A DNA stretch of 64,000 nucleotides from Halpernia frigidisoli (GTDB lineage: Bacteria; Bacteroidota; Bacteroidia; Flavobacteriales; Weeksellaceae), in the NCBI RefSeq assembly GCF_900113805.1, contig NZ_FOQT01000002.1, forward strand, positions 62,001 to 126,000, in the 5' to 3' direction. The number at the start of each line of letters is the position of its first letter. Position 1 is the first letter of the stretch. Under the pieces are notes generated by a model, which was not told the DNA's origin, ran no database searches, and saw nothing but the letters and a program-made list of their open reading frames with translations. A program made the position numbers and the translations under genes. Positions 1-8,316 of this stretch are shown here, one piece after another.

Positions 1-150
1 AGCTCTTGCAGGCATAAAACCTTCAATAGTTTCTTCATTAATCGTAATCACTGCTCGATAATCTCCATAATTAATATGAAAATGCGGTGGATTATGATCC
101 ATAAAAAACATTTGGATAATTATCCCGTAAAATCTACTAATTTCTGGCAA
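1..150 (-). CDS. DUF4160 domain protein (3' end outside window)
   Basis: Reading the minus strand from a TTG at 150 gives 50 codons that run off the window edge. The product begins with P-E-I-S-R-F-Y-G-I-I-I and continues with a PPHFH motif and INYGDYRAVITI, which is the typical beginning of DUF4160 proteins. An in-frame TAG at 169-171 lies seven codons upstream, so the start must be this TTG or the internal ATG at 111; the TTG fits the family's usual beginning. DUF4160 genes often stand beside DUF2442 genes and are suspected to be toxin-antitoxin-like pairs, but the partner would lie outside the window. The function is unknown. Confidence 0.7.
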   Translation of the reverse strand, partial: MPEISRFYGIIIQMFFMDHNPPHFHINYGDYRAVITINEETIEGFMPARA

Positions 151-198
151 TTTTTCAAATTTATAACGCTAAATTAATCATTTAAAATTAATTCCAGT

Positions 199-223
199 AA
201 AAAAGAGAAGCCGAAACTTCTCT
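199..223 (-). terminator. Rho-independent terminator after lpdA
   Basis: Read on the minus strand, AGAGAAG and CTTCTCT form a 7-bp stem around a six-base loop, followed at once by a run of T. It lies about 50 bases after the lpdA stop codon and would end that transcript. Confidence 0.65.
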
Positions 224-273
224 AATATTTATTTGTGAAATTTTGCGACTTTACCAATCAACAACTTTACAAC

Positions 274-1677
274 TTACGAGTGAATAGATCTTTTTCCAGT
301 CGCGTCCAAAGCCGCTTCTTTCACGGCTTCTGCGTAAGTTGGATGCGCGTGAGACATTCTTGCGATATCTTCCGCACTCGCGCGGAATTCCATCGCGACA
401 ACTGCTTCTGCAATCAAATCCGCAACTCTCGCGCCGATCATGTGAACGCCCAAAACTTCGTCCGTTTTTTCGTCTGCGATGATTTTAATTAAACCGTCTG
501 TATCACCTGAAGCACGGCTTCTACCTAAAGCACGCATCGGAAAAGTTCCGACTTTTATGGCGCGACCTGCTTCTTTTAGTTGTTCTTCTGTTTGCCCAAC
601 ACCAGAAACTTCCGGCCAGGTATAAACAACGTTTGGAATTAAATTATAATCGATATGCGGTTTTTGTCCGGCTAAAAGTTCCGCAACCATCGTCCCTTCT
701 TCTTCCGCTTTGTGCGCGAGCATTGCGCCTGCAACGACGTCACCAATTGCGTAAATATTTGAAACATTCGTTTGCAACTTTTCATTGGTTTTCACTCTTC
801 CTCTTTCGTCCAGTTCCACGCCGGCCTTTTCTAAACCTAAACCTTCTGTGTAAGGTTTTCTTCCCACAGAAACGAGGCAATAATCGCCTTCGATTGTTAC
901 TTCTTCGCCCTTTTTATCTTTTGCGGTCACTTTTATAGAATCGCCGTTTCTTTCAACGCCGGAAACTGCGGTTGACAACATAAATTTGATACCTTGTTTT
1001 TTCAAAACTTTAAGCAATTCTTTAGACAAAGCACCGTCCATCACGGCAATTATTTTATCTAAATATTCTATAACCGTTACTTCAGCGCCTAATCTTTTAT
1101 AAATGGAACCGATTTCTAAACCAATCACGCCGCCGCCAATTACAACCAAATGTTTCGGAATTTCTTTTAATTCTAAGGCTTCTGTGGAAGTAATTACGCG
1201 TTCTTTATCTAATTTAATGAATGGCAAATTTGCAGGTTTTGAACCCGTAGCGATGATCACATATTTTGTGTCGATACTTTCTGAACTACCGTCATCTTTT
1301 GCCACATTAATTTTCGTTGCAGATTCAAAACTTCCCATTCCGGTGAAAACTTCGATCTTATTTTTGTTCATCAAAAAGTCGATGCCTTTGGTCGTCACAT
1401 CTACCACTTCATTTTTACGGGCAATCATTCTTGCGAGATCCGCTTTTGGTTCGTCGATGATAATTCCGTGGTCTGCGAAAGAATGTTTCGCGTTATAAAA
1501 ATGCTCAGAACTATCTAATAATGCTTTTGAAGGAATACAACCGACATTAAGACATGTTCCGCCGAGTGTAGAATATTTTTCAATAATGGCAGTTTTAAAA
1601 CCCAATTGTGCGCATCTAATGGCAGCAACATATCCACCAGGTCCCGAACCGATTATAGTAACATCAAATTGACTCAT
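274..1677 (-). CDS. lpdA: Dihydrolipoyl dehydrogenase (E3)
   Basis: This flavoprotein reoxidises dihydrolipoamide with NAD+ and serves as the E3 subunit of 2-oxoacid dehydrogenase complexes and possibly the glycine cleavage system. The 467 residues match the usual family length. An FAD-binding GSGPGG lies at residues 10-15, the redox-active disulfide in GGTCLNVGCIPSK uses Cys42 and Cys47, a second Rossmann motif GGGVIGLEIG lies in the middle, and the dimer-interface catalytic pair is His445/Glu450 in HAHPTYAE. No E1 or E2 gene is adjacent, so it stands alone, as is common for a shared E3. A hairpin terminator follows at 199-223. The identification is secure; which complex it serves cannot be told from the window. 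Confidence 0.96.
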   Translation of the reverse strand: MSQFDVTIIGSGPGGYVAAIRCAQLGFKTAIIEKYSTLGGTCLNVGCIPSKALLDSSEHFYNAKHSFADHGIIIDEPKADLARMIARKNEVVDVTTKGIDFLMNKNKIEVFTGMGSFESATKINVAKDDGSSESIDTKYVIIATGSKPANLPFIKLDKERVITSTEALELKEIPKHLVVIGGGVIGLEIGSIYKRLGAEVTVIEYLDKIIAVMDGALSKELLKVLKKQGIKFMLSTAVSGVERNGDSIKVTAKDKKGEEVTIEGDYCLVSVGRKPYTEGLGLEKAGVELDERGRVKTNEKLQTNVSNIYAIGDVVAGAMLAHKAEEEGTMVAELLAGQKPHIDYNLIPNVVYTWPEVSGVGQTEEQLKEAGRAIKVGTFPMRALGRSRASGDTDGLIKIIADEKTDEVLGVHMIGARVADLIAEAVVAMEFRASAEDIARMSHAHPTYAEAVKEAALDATGKRSIHS

Positions 1678-1796
1678 CTTTTTTCGTTTTTTATTTTAAA
1701 TTGAATGTGGTGCAAATTTAAGGAAATTTTTTCCTTCAAGTCTTATAGATTGGTTTGGATTTTTTTGTCGCTGCATTAGAAAGAATTGGCTGAATG

Positions 1797-1821
1797 TCAT
1801 TGCGAGGAACGAAGCAATCTG
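1797..1821. repeat. Short hairpin repeat (CATTGCGAGGAACGAAGCAAT type)
   Basis: ATTGC (1799-1803) and GCAAT (1814-1818) are inverted around a ten-base loop. I know very similar strings as interspersed intergenic repeats in many bacterial genomes, but only this copy is seen here. It lies beside the larger interspersed element at 1844-1928, so the two form a composite intergenic block between lpdA and the lipoprotein gene. Confidence 0.5.
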
Positions 1822-1843
1822 TTAAACTTATGGCTTATTTTTT

Positions 1844-1928
1844 TCAGAAGCCGGGAACCTGCTTTCCGCTGTATCTTTTTCTTCGCTATGCGAAAGAAAA
1901 AGGATGCCGCTGCAATCAGGGCTATTTA
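1844..1928 (-). repeat. Interspersed stem-loop element, copy 1
   Basis: On the minus strand this reads AGCCCTGATTGCAGC, GGCATCCTTTTT, a variable stem-loop, AAAAAGATACAGCGGAAAGC and AGGTTCCCGGCTTCT. The outer parts match copy 3 at 61449-61537 almost base for base and copy 2 at 42174-42257 more loosely. The centre here is CTTTCGC ATA GCGAAG, which pairs with itself. It lies between two minus-strand genes, lpdA and the lipoprotein gene. Confidence 0.8.
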
Positions 1929-1942
1929 AAATTACAATCAGG

Positions 1943-2446
1943 TTATTTGGTTTTAATATATAGATAAAATATAATTTCGTAGTTTTTATTTCCAGATAAT
2001 GTTCTTGCAGATTTCCATTTATTTAGTTCCGGTAATTTTAAAACTCTAATTATCTCATTTTTCACGGAACTATTTTTGAAGTCTGTAACTTCAATATTTT
2101 CAATAGAATTTTGTTTTCCTATCAGAATTTTAATTCTATTTTTTGACGGTTTTGCACTTCGCGAAATCTTTAATCTTTCATAAAAAATATTTCGGAAACC
2201 ACTTACTCCACTTTTAAAATTCGGCAAAATATCAGTGATGTCAACAAAACAACTCTCATTAGATTTCTTGCATGCATCTAAATATATTTCTAAATCTTCT
2301 TCCTCCTTTTTAATCAAAATTGAATCTTCTTTAGTAAAAACAAATCTTTGTTCATCTAAAGTTGAAAGCGTCACATATTTTTGCTTATTCATTAAAGGTG
2401 AACAAGAATAAATTATAAATAAAAAAAATAAACTTAAATATTTCAT
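1943..2446 (-). CDS. Small lipoprotein, possible TonB-C-like fold
   Basis: The 167-residue product starts with a hydrophobic signal ending in a lipobox-like I-Y-S-C (Cys15), so it is probably an acylated envelope protein. The last 60 residues (RIKILIGKQNSIENIEV to IIFYLYI) have the beta-alpha-beta rhythm and a central VKNEIIRVLK helix that resemble the C-terminal domain of TonB-type energy transducers, but there is no TonB transmembrane anchor or proline-rich linker. This similarity is a weak inference. The start codon directly follows the stop codon of the glycosyltransferase gene, so the two are probably translated from one mRNA. It is the last gene of the recQ operon. Confidence 0.6.
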   Translation of the reverse strand: MKYLSLFFLFIIYSCSPLMNKQKYVTLSTLDEQRFVFTKEDSILIKKEEEDLEIYLDACKKSNESCFVDITDILPNFKSGVSGFRNIFYERLKISRSAKPSKNRIKILIGKQNSIENIEVTDFKNSSVKNEIIRVLKLPELNKWKSARTLSGNKNYEIIFYLYIKTK

Positions 2447-3520
2447 TTAAAAACTATTTAATAATTTTTCATATTTCTCCAAAATAATCTCCTTAGAAAA
2501 CCTCAATTTTATAGAATGTCTAATCCTATCTTTATCATGATTTTCCTTTAAAACTTCACTAATTTTTTCAGCAAATTCCTGATGGTTTTCAATATGAGAA
2601 ATTTCACCGTTAATTTTTGGCTCTATAATTTCAGTAATTCCGCCTTTGCAGTTATTGGATAAAGCGTAAGTTCCGCACGCGCCGGCTTCTAATAAAACAT
2701 TCGGAAAACCTTCGTAACGGGAAGAAAGCACAAAAAGATCTGCGAATTTTAAAAATGGATAAGGATTTTTTTGTTGTCCGTGAAAAATGACGTTTTCTAA
2801 ATGTAAATCTAATTTCATTTGATGCAAAAGTTCCGCATCTTTTCCATTTCCTAAAATATGAAGTTTTATTTTTTCATTTTTCAAATGTGAAAAAACTTTA
2901 AGCAAATTATCGAAACCTTTCCTCTGAGACAGATTTCCGATGGCTACGACGTTTTTAAAATCATCAGAAAAAGTTTCAGGTTTTAAAGCATTTTCTAATT
3001 TTTCACTGATAAAATCAAAATCAACGGGATTATTTATTTTGATGATCTTCTCTTTTTTAATTTTAAAATTTTCGATCAGATCATCTCTCATATCATCGCT
3101 TTGGCAAATGATTTTGTGGTAATTATTATAAAATTTATAGAAAAACTTGATTTCTTTTCGCGTAACGTGTTGCGAAACAACATTAGTTTCCCGCGCGATA
3201 AATTTCGTCTTGGGAAACATTTTAATAAAAACCGCCAAATAAGCATTGACCTCACCAAAACCACTAAAAACAATATCCGGTTTTCTTTTTTTAATTTCCT
3301 TTAAAATCGGGATTAAAGAATTACGAATCCTTTGAATTTTTAAATCAATAATTTCTACATCATCTTTTAAAAAATCCAGATAACCGCCTTCTTTGCGCAG
3401 AAGCATTATTTTTGATTCAAACCTTTCACGGTCGAGATGATTTGCAATTGTGGTGACAATTCTTTCTGCGCCGCCAGTTTCCAAATCAGGAAGAATGAAA
3501 ATTATTGAGATTTTTTTCAT
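2447..3520 (-). CDS. Glycosyltransferase family 4 (GT-B) enzyme
   Basis: This enzyme transfers a sugar from a nucleotide donor to a glycan or lipid acceptor and probably acts at the cytoplasmic face of the inner membrane in polysaccharide synthesis. The N-terminal half begins with ILPDLETGGAER, typical of GT4 enzymes. The C-terminal half has AIGNLSQRKGF and the donor-binding segment SSRYEGFPNVLLEAGACG with the E-x7-E signature. At 357 residues it is full length. It abuts the toxin gene upstream and the lipoprotein gene downstream with no spacer. The acceptor and sugar cannot be predicted, and no other polysaccharide genes are nearby, so it is an isolated transferase. Confidence 0.88.
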   Translation of the reverse strand: MKKISIIFILPDLETGGAERIVTTIANHLDRERFESKIMLLRKEGGYLDFLKDDVEIIDLKIQRIRNSLIPILKEIKKRKPDIVFSGFGEVNAYLAVFIKMFPKTKFIARETNVVSQHVTRKEIKFFYKFYNNYHKIICQSDDMRDDLIENFKIKKEKIIKINNPVDFDFISEKLENALKPETFSDDFKNVVAIGNLSQRKGFDNLLKVFSHLKNEKIKLHILGNGKDAELLHQMKLDLHLENVIFHGQQKNPYPFLKFADLFVLSSRYEGFPNVLLEAGACGTYALSNNCKGGITEIIEPKINGEISHIENHQEFAEKISEVLKENHDKDRIRHSIKLRFSKEIILEKYEKLLNSF

Positions 3521-3844
3521 TTACATAAGTTCAGGAAAATCGTGCGAATGGTTATTTAAAATATAATTTACCAAAAATTTATTGTCTTTTTTATCAAAGA
3601 AAATATACCAAGTCGTGCGACTATTGGCTTTGTATTTTATAAATCTCTCTCCATATTTCTTAAATTTTTCAGGTGAAATTTTGGAAATTGGTTTGTCAAT
3701 ATTAAAATCTAAGTAATCATAAATTTTATCAATATAAAAATCTACATCTTCTATAAAACTGAAATATTTTTTGGTGTATAAAATTTTAGAAAGTTCATCC
3801 AATTGAGAAATAAAATTATCAGAGTAAATTATTTTCCCCACCAT
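3521..3844 (-). CDS. RelE/ParE-like toxin
   Basis: The 107-residue basic protein has the layout of type II RelE/ParE toxins: an N-terminal IIYSDNFISQLDEL helix region, a middle GERFIKYKANSRTTWYIFF strand pair, and a C-terminal strand NKFLVNYILNNHSHDFPEL. Members of this superfamily cleave ribosome-bound mRNA or poison gyrase; which applies here cannot be read from sequence. Its start codon lies inside the 3' end of the small gene upstream, an overlap of 16 bases, as expected for an antitoxin-toxin pair. The stop codon abuts the glycosyltransferase start codon. Confidence 0.75.
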   Translation of the reverse strand: MVGKIIYSDNFISQLDELSKILYTKKYFSFIEDVDFYIDKIYDYLDFNIDKPISKISPEKFKKYGERFIKYKANSRTTWYIFFDKKDNKFLVNYILNNHSHDFPELM

Positions 3845-4074
3845 TCTCTAACTCTTTTTTTGGATTCAATTCGTGCATTTTCAGAACTCATTCCCTTCGA
3901 AAATCTTTCATCAAAATCATCTTTAACAGCGTATTCTAATTCTGGTTCATTAACTTGAAATGAAGAATTATTATTATTTTTTAAATCCAATAATTCCTGA
4001 ATCGTTTCCAGTTCATCAAGATTTTTTACCCATTCGATGATTTCTTTTTTTGCTTCTATTATTGGATTTTCCAT
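3829..4074 (-). CDS. Putative antitoxin of the RelE-like pair
   Basis: This 81-residue acidic protein precedes and overlaps the toxin gene. Its C-terminal end, FSKGMSSENARIESKKRVREWW, is of a kind I associate with small Bacteroidota proteins encoded just upstream of RelE-like toxins. The N-terminal part (IEAKKEIIEWVKNLDELETIQELLDLK) is predicted helical and could be the dimerisation or DNA-binding part, though no standard ribbon-helix-helix or HTH motif is obvious. It starts 11 bases after the recQ stop codon. The role is inferred mainly from gene order and overlap. Confidence 0.68.
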   Translation of the reverse strand: MENPIIEAKKEIIEWVKNLDELETIQELLDLKNNNNSSFQVNEPELEYAVKDDFDERFSKGMSSENARIESKKRVREWWGK

Positions 4075-4085
4075 AGTTTTAAAAA

Positions 4086-6290
4086 TTAGTTTGCGACGTC
4101 CGATATAAATTTAATTCGTAACATTCTAACTTCTTCATCGCTTAAATCATCACCAAATTCTGCTAAAAGTATTTTCATAGAATCGCTTTCAGATTCTTTC
4201 ATAAAATCCATAAATTCTTCCACGAGATCTTCATCAAAATTTTCATCAACATAATAATCTATGTTAAGTTTAGTTCCTTGGTAGACAATTCTTTCCATTT
4301 CTTTTAAAAGTTCATCCATCGAAAGATTTTTGGCTTTTGCAATATCTTCAAGATCGATTTTTTTATCACAACTCTGGATGATAAATACTTTGTGGGAAGA
4401 TTTATTGGCAACCTGTTTTAAAACCATATCCTGCGTTCGCTCGATATCGTTTTCTTCTACATATTTTTTTATAAAATCTGCGAAATCTTTACCGAATTTC
4501 TTGGCTTTTCCTTCACCAACACCGTAGACTTTTCCAATTTCCTCAACTGAAATGGGATATTGAACGGTCATATCTTCCAGACTCGGATCCATAAAGACCG
4601 TGTAAGGCGGAATTCCGTTTTTATGTGCCACTTTTTTGCGTAATTCTTTAAGCTGCAAATATAAAGTCTCGTCTAAACCGCCACTACTTTGCACTTCAAC
4701 TTGATCAGAATCCGCTTTTGTTTGCGCCAGATCATATTCTCTATCTTCCGAAATCAGAAATTTTTCTTTGTTTTTTCCGTCTAAAGTTTCATTTCCTTTT
4801 TCAGTCAATTTTAAAACACCGTAAGTTTCAATATCTTTTTGAAGATAATTTTGAACGGTCGCTTGTCTGATAATCGTTTTCCAGTAATTTTCTGTTTCCT
4901 TTTTTCCGGAACCGAAATGTTTGTTGGTTTCCAGTTTATAAGATTTCGTCACCGGACTTTCTTTCCCAGTTAAGACGGCAATTAAATCTTTTGTCCGGAA
5001 TTTTTCTTCAAGCTCTTTAATAAGTTGAAGAATTTTTATTAAATCTTTTGTTGCTTCTTTTAAAGTAACCGGATTTGTAGAATTATCACACATTTTCGCC
5101 CCTTCACCTTTTTCGGGATCGAATTGTTCACCAAAATAATTTAACAAATATTGACGACGGTTCATTGATGTTTCAGTATAACCAGAAACTTCATTTAAAA
5201 GTTGAAGACCAATCTCACGTTCTGAAACTGGTTTTTGGGCTAAAAATTTTTCTAATTTTTCAATATCTTTTGGATCGTAGAAAGCCAGACAATAGCCTTC
5301 GCCACCGTCTCTTCCAGCTCTTCCGGTTTCCTGATAATAACTTTCTAGAGATTTTGGAATATCATAATGGATCACAAAACGTACATCCGGTTTGTCAATT
5401 CCCATCCCAAAAGCGATCGTGGCGACAATAATATCTGCTTCTTCCATCAAGAATTTATCCTGATTGGCGACGCGTGTTTTTTGATCTAAACCTGCGTGAT
5501 ATGGCAATGCATTCATTCCGTTAACCTGAAGAAGCTGAGAAAACTCTTCCACTTTTCTTCGGCTTAAACAATATACAATTCCAGATTTTCCTTTATATTT
5601 TGAGACAAATTTTACAATTTCTCGGTCGATATTAACTTTTGGGCGAACTTCATAATATAGGTTCGGTCGGTTAAAACTTTCTTTAAAAACAGTTGCATTA
5701 GACATTCCCAAAGTTTTTTGGATGTCATCCTGCACTTTTGGTGTCGCAGTCGCCGTTAAAGCAATAACGGGAAGATCTGCAATTCTATCAACAATCGTTT
5801 TGATATTTCGATATTCAGGGCGAAAATCATGGCCCCATTCTGAAATACAATGCGCTTCATCAATGGCAACAAAGGAAATTTTTACTGTTTTTAAAAATTC
5901 TTGGTATTCTTCCTTAATTAAACTTTCCGGCGCAACATATAGCAGTTTTGTTTTCCCGGCTCTGATGTCGTCCATCACTTGTTTTGTCTGCGCTTTATTC
6001 AGTGAAGAATTTAAAACATGCGCAACGCCATCTTCGTCGGAAAGTCCATTTACCGCGTCAACCTGATTTTTCATCAAAGCAATCAATGGCGAAACAACGA
6101 TCGCAGTGCCTTCGGAAATCAACGCGGGAAGTTGGTAGCAAAGGGATTTTCCACCACCTGTTGGCATAAGCACAAAGACATCATTGCCTTTTAATAATGT
6201 CTCAATAATCTCTTCCTGCTGACCTTTAAATTTAGAGAAACCAAAATATTTTTTAAGTTCTTTTGATAAATCGGTGTTTTTTGTTTCCAT
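4086..6290 (-). CDS. recQ: ATP-dependent DNA helicase RecQ
   Basis: RecQ is a 3'-5' DNA helicase used in recombinational repair and stalled-fork processing. The 734-residue protein has Walker A MPTGGGKS (43-49), the DEAH box at 144-147 followed by CISEWGHDFRPEY, the helicase motif VI segment QETGRAGRDG, an RQC region and a C-terminal HRDC domain (LYLQLKELRKKVAHKNGIPPYTVF region). The zinc site is eroded: where most RecQ proteins have C-RR-x-LLxYFGE and CxxCDxC, this one has MNRRQYLLNYFGE and AKMCDNS, so only one of four usual cysteines remains. It leads an operon with a toxin-antitoxin pair, a glycosyltransferase and a lipoprotein. A promoter for the divergent isomerase gene overlaps its start. 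Confidence 0.95.
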   Translation of the reverse strand: METKNTDLSKELKKYFGFSKFKGQQEEIIETLLKGNDVFVLMPTGGGKSLCYQLPALISEGTAIVVSPLIALMKNQVDAVNGLSDEDGVAHVLNSSLNKAQTKQVMDDIRAGKTKLLYVAPESLIKEEYQEFLKTVKISFVAIDEAHCISEWGHDFRPEYRNIKTIVDRIADLPVIALTATATPKVQDDIQKTLGMSNATVFKESFNRPNLYYEVRPKVNIDREIVKFVSKYKGKSGIVYCLSRRKVEEFSQLLQVNGMNALPYHAGLDQKTRVANQDKFLMEEADIIVATIAFGMGIDKPDVRFVIHYDIPKSLESYYQETGRAGRDGGEGYCLAFYDPKDIEKLEKFLAQKPVSEREIGLQLLNEVSGYTETSMNRRQYLLNYFGEQFDPEKGEGAKMCDNSTNPVTLKEATKDLIKILQLIKELEEKFRTKDLIAVLTGKESPVTKSYKLETNKHFGSGKKETENYWKTIIRQATVQNYLQKDIETYGVLKLTEKGNETLDGKNKEKFLISEDREYDLAQTKADSDQVEVQSSGGLDETLYLQLKELRKKVAHKNGIPPYTVFMDPSLEDMTVQYPISVEEIGKVYGVGEGKAKKFGKDFADFIKKYVEENDIERTQDMVLKQVANKSSHKVFIIQSCDKKIDLEDIAKAKNLSMDELLKEMERIVYQGTKLNIDYYVDENFDEDLVEEFMDFMKESESDSMKILLAEFGDDLSDEEVRMLRIKFISDVAN

Positions 6291-6312
6291 CTAATTTTGT
6301 TTGCTAAATTTG
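6280..6312 (+). promoter_or_regulatory. Promoter for the kdsD-like gene
   Basis: TTTG at 6280-6283 and TAAATTTG at 6305-6312 are separated by 21 bases, which matches the Bacteroidota sigma-A consensus TTTG-N17-23-TAnnTTTG. It lies upstream of the isomerase gene and overlaps the first codons of divergent recQ. Confidence 0.6.
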
Positions 6313-6392
6313 CACATATTATCAAAGTTATAAAAAAAAATATGAAGTTCAATTTTTTGAACCTTTACTTTTAATTAAAATTAACCTGCAAA

Positions 6393-7352
6393 TTGAAAAA
6401 TTCAGAGCTTCTAGACTTAGCAAAAAACTCGATAGAAATCGAGATACAGGAATTACAACATTTAAAAGACAGAATTAATAACGAATTTTTAACCGCCTTA
6501 GATTTAATCAGTAATTCTGCCGGTAAACTGATCATTGTCGGCATCGGAAAATCCGCGCACGTTGCAAATAAAATCGTGGCTACTTTAAATTCTACCGGAA
6601 CACCTGCACAATTTTTACACGCATCCGAAGCTTTTCATGGTGATCTTGGAACCATACAAAAAAGTGACGTTGTTCTTTGCATCTCAAATTCAGGAAATTC
6701 ACCGGAAATCGTAAGTCTATTGCCTTATTTAAAAGAATATAGTTCAGCGTTAATCGCAATGACAGGCAATTTAGAATCAAAATTAGCAGAATATTCTGAT
6801 GTTGTTTTAAACACTTTCGTTGAAAAAGAAGCTTGCCCGATAAAATTAGCTCCCACAAGTTCTACGACTGTTCAAATGGCGCTTGGTGACGCGCTGGCGA
6901 TTTGTTTAATGCAAAAGAAAAGTTTCAAAGAACAGGATTTCGCAAAATTTCATCCGGGCGGAAGTTTAGGTAAGAATTTAACGGCAACTGTAGAACGCTT
7001 TTTATCTCAAAATAGACCTTCTATTGCAAACAATGCGACAATTCGGGAAATTATTATCTCTATTTCCAGTTCAAAACATGGTATCACAGTAGTTTTAGAG
7101 AATAAGAAAATTTTAGGCGTCATAACTGATGGAGATCTTCGTAGAATGCTTTTAAACAATGACTCTTTAGAAAATATTACCGCAGAAAACATTATGTCAA
7201 AAAATCCAAAAACTGTTTCGAAAGATGCTTTGGCGAAAGAAGCAATGGCTATTTTAAAGGAAAATAATATTGGACAACTAATAGTCACAAATCTTGAAGA
7301 ATACTGCGGCATTATTGATATCCATAAGTTACTGGACGAAGGAATTATTTAA
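6393..7352 (+). CDS. kdsD: KpsF/GutQ-type arabinose-5-phosphate isomerase
   Basis: The enzyme converts ribulose 5-phosphate to arabinose 5-phosphate, the first step of Kdo synthesis for lipopolysaccharide. The SIS domain covers about residues 40-175 with GIGKSAHVANKI (50-61), SEAFHGDLG and SNSGNSPE (99-105). FHPGGSLGK links it to two CBS domains (about 205-319) with VITDGDLRRM. Length 319 is normal. The start is a TTG: no in-frame ATG occurs before residue 121, and the upstream in-frame ATG at 6342 is closed by a TAA ten codons later. tatC follows 126 bases downstream on the same strand. Confidence 0.92.
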   Translation: MKNSELLDLAKNSIEIEIQELQHLKDRINNEFLTALDLISNSAGKLIIVGIGKSAHVANKIVATLNSTGTPAQFLHASEAFHGDLGTIQKSDVVLCISNSGNSPEIVSLLPYLKEYSSALIAMTGNLESKLAEYSDVVLNTFVEKEACPIKLAPTSSTTVQMALGDALAICLMQKKSFKEQDFAKFHPGGSLGKNLTATVERFLSQNRPSIANNATIREIIISISSSKHGITVVLENKKILGVITDGDLRRMLLNNDSLENITAENIMSKNPKTVSKDALAKEAMAILKENNIGQLIVTNLEEYCGIIDIHKLLDEGII

Positions 7353-7478
7353 ATTTTAAACCTAAAAAATCTCCTTTTTCGTATTTTACCTTTAACAATC
7401 AGAATTTTCTGCCGATAACCTGATTTTTCATAGATAAATCGTTAATTTCGCAGGGATAAAAATAGCTATCAAACAAGC

Positions 7479-8306
7479 ATGGAAGAAAAAGAAATGTCCT
7501 TTTTGGGACACATTGGAGCATTAAGAGGTCATCTTATCCGTTCAGTAATTGCAATTATCATCTGCGCCATCTTTATTGGTTATAATATAAACTTCATTAT
7601 GGATCATATTTTCTTTGGTCCTACAAGAAATAATTTTCCAACTTTCCGGATCGTAAATCGACTTTCCAGGGCAATAATTGGAAGTGACAGTATTCATTTG
7701 CCGGGAGAATTTCCTGTGCGTGTGCAAAAACTTTATCAGCAATTTAATGTGATGATGGCGGTCTCGCTTTTTGGCGGTATGGTACTTTCTTTTCCTTATT
7801 TAATTTGGGAATTGTGGCGTTTTATCAGTCCTGCACTTCATCCAAAAGAAAGAAAGAACTCTGTTTTCCTAATCAATTTTGTCTGGATATTATTCATAAC
7901 TGGTGTTTTATGCGGTTATTTTATGATTCTTCCTTTTGCTATTAATTTTGGCGTTATTTTTAAGATATCAGATATTATCGTTCCACTTTATGATCTTAGC
8001 GATTACACATCTTTATTTTTACAGGTCGTTTTAGGAATGGGCGTTATTTTTCTTTTCCCGGTTTTGGTTTATTTTTTAACACATTTAAAAGTTTTAACGC
8101 CGGAATTCATGAAAAAATACCGACGCCACGCAATTGTTTTAATTATGGGTGTTGCGGCCATTATAACGCCGGCAGATGTTTTAAGTATGATGGCGGCGGC
8201 GCTTCCACTCTTATTACTGTATGAATTCAGTATCGTAATGTGTAAAATTACCGTTCGCAGAATGAACAGAAGAAGTAAAACCACAGATATCGTTATTTCT
8301 AAATAA
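7479..8306 (+). CDS. tatC: Sec-independent translocase subunit TatC
   Basis: TatC is the six-helix membrane receptor for twin-arginine signal peptides and forms the translocon with TatA. The N-terminal MSFLGHIGALRGHLIRS matches the conserved cytoplasmic segment FxxHLxELRxRL. LIWELWRFISPALHPKERK and the late segment VAAIITPADVLSMMAAALPLLLLYE are also conserved. The 275 residues fit the family, with an insert between helices 1 and 2 that is common in Bacteroidota. No TatA gene is adjacent; the only one in the window is at 19015-19359 on the other strand. The next gene starts 10 bases after its stop codon. Confidence 0.95.
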   Translation: MEEKEMSFLGHIGALRGHLIRSVIAIIICAIFIGYNINFIMDHIFFGPTRNNFPTFRIVNRLSRAIIGSDSIHLPGEFPVRVQKLYQQFNVMMAVSLFGGMVLSFPYLIWELWRFISPALHPKERKNSVFLINFVWILFITGVLCGYFMILPFAINFGVIFKISDIIVPLYDLSDYTSLFLQVVLGMGVIFLFPVLVYFLTHLKVLTPEFMKKYRRHAIVLIMGVAAIITPADVLSMMAAALPLLLLYEFSIVMCKITVRRMNRRSKTTDIVISK

Positions 8307-8316
8307 TTTTATTTAA

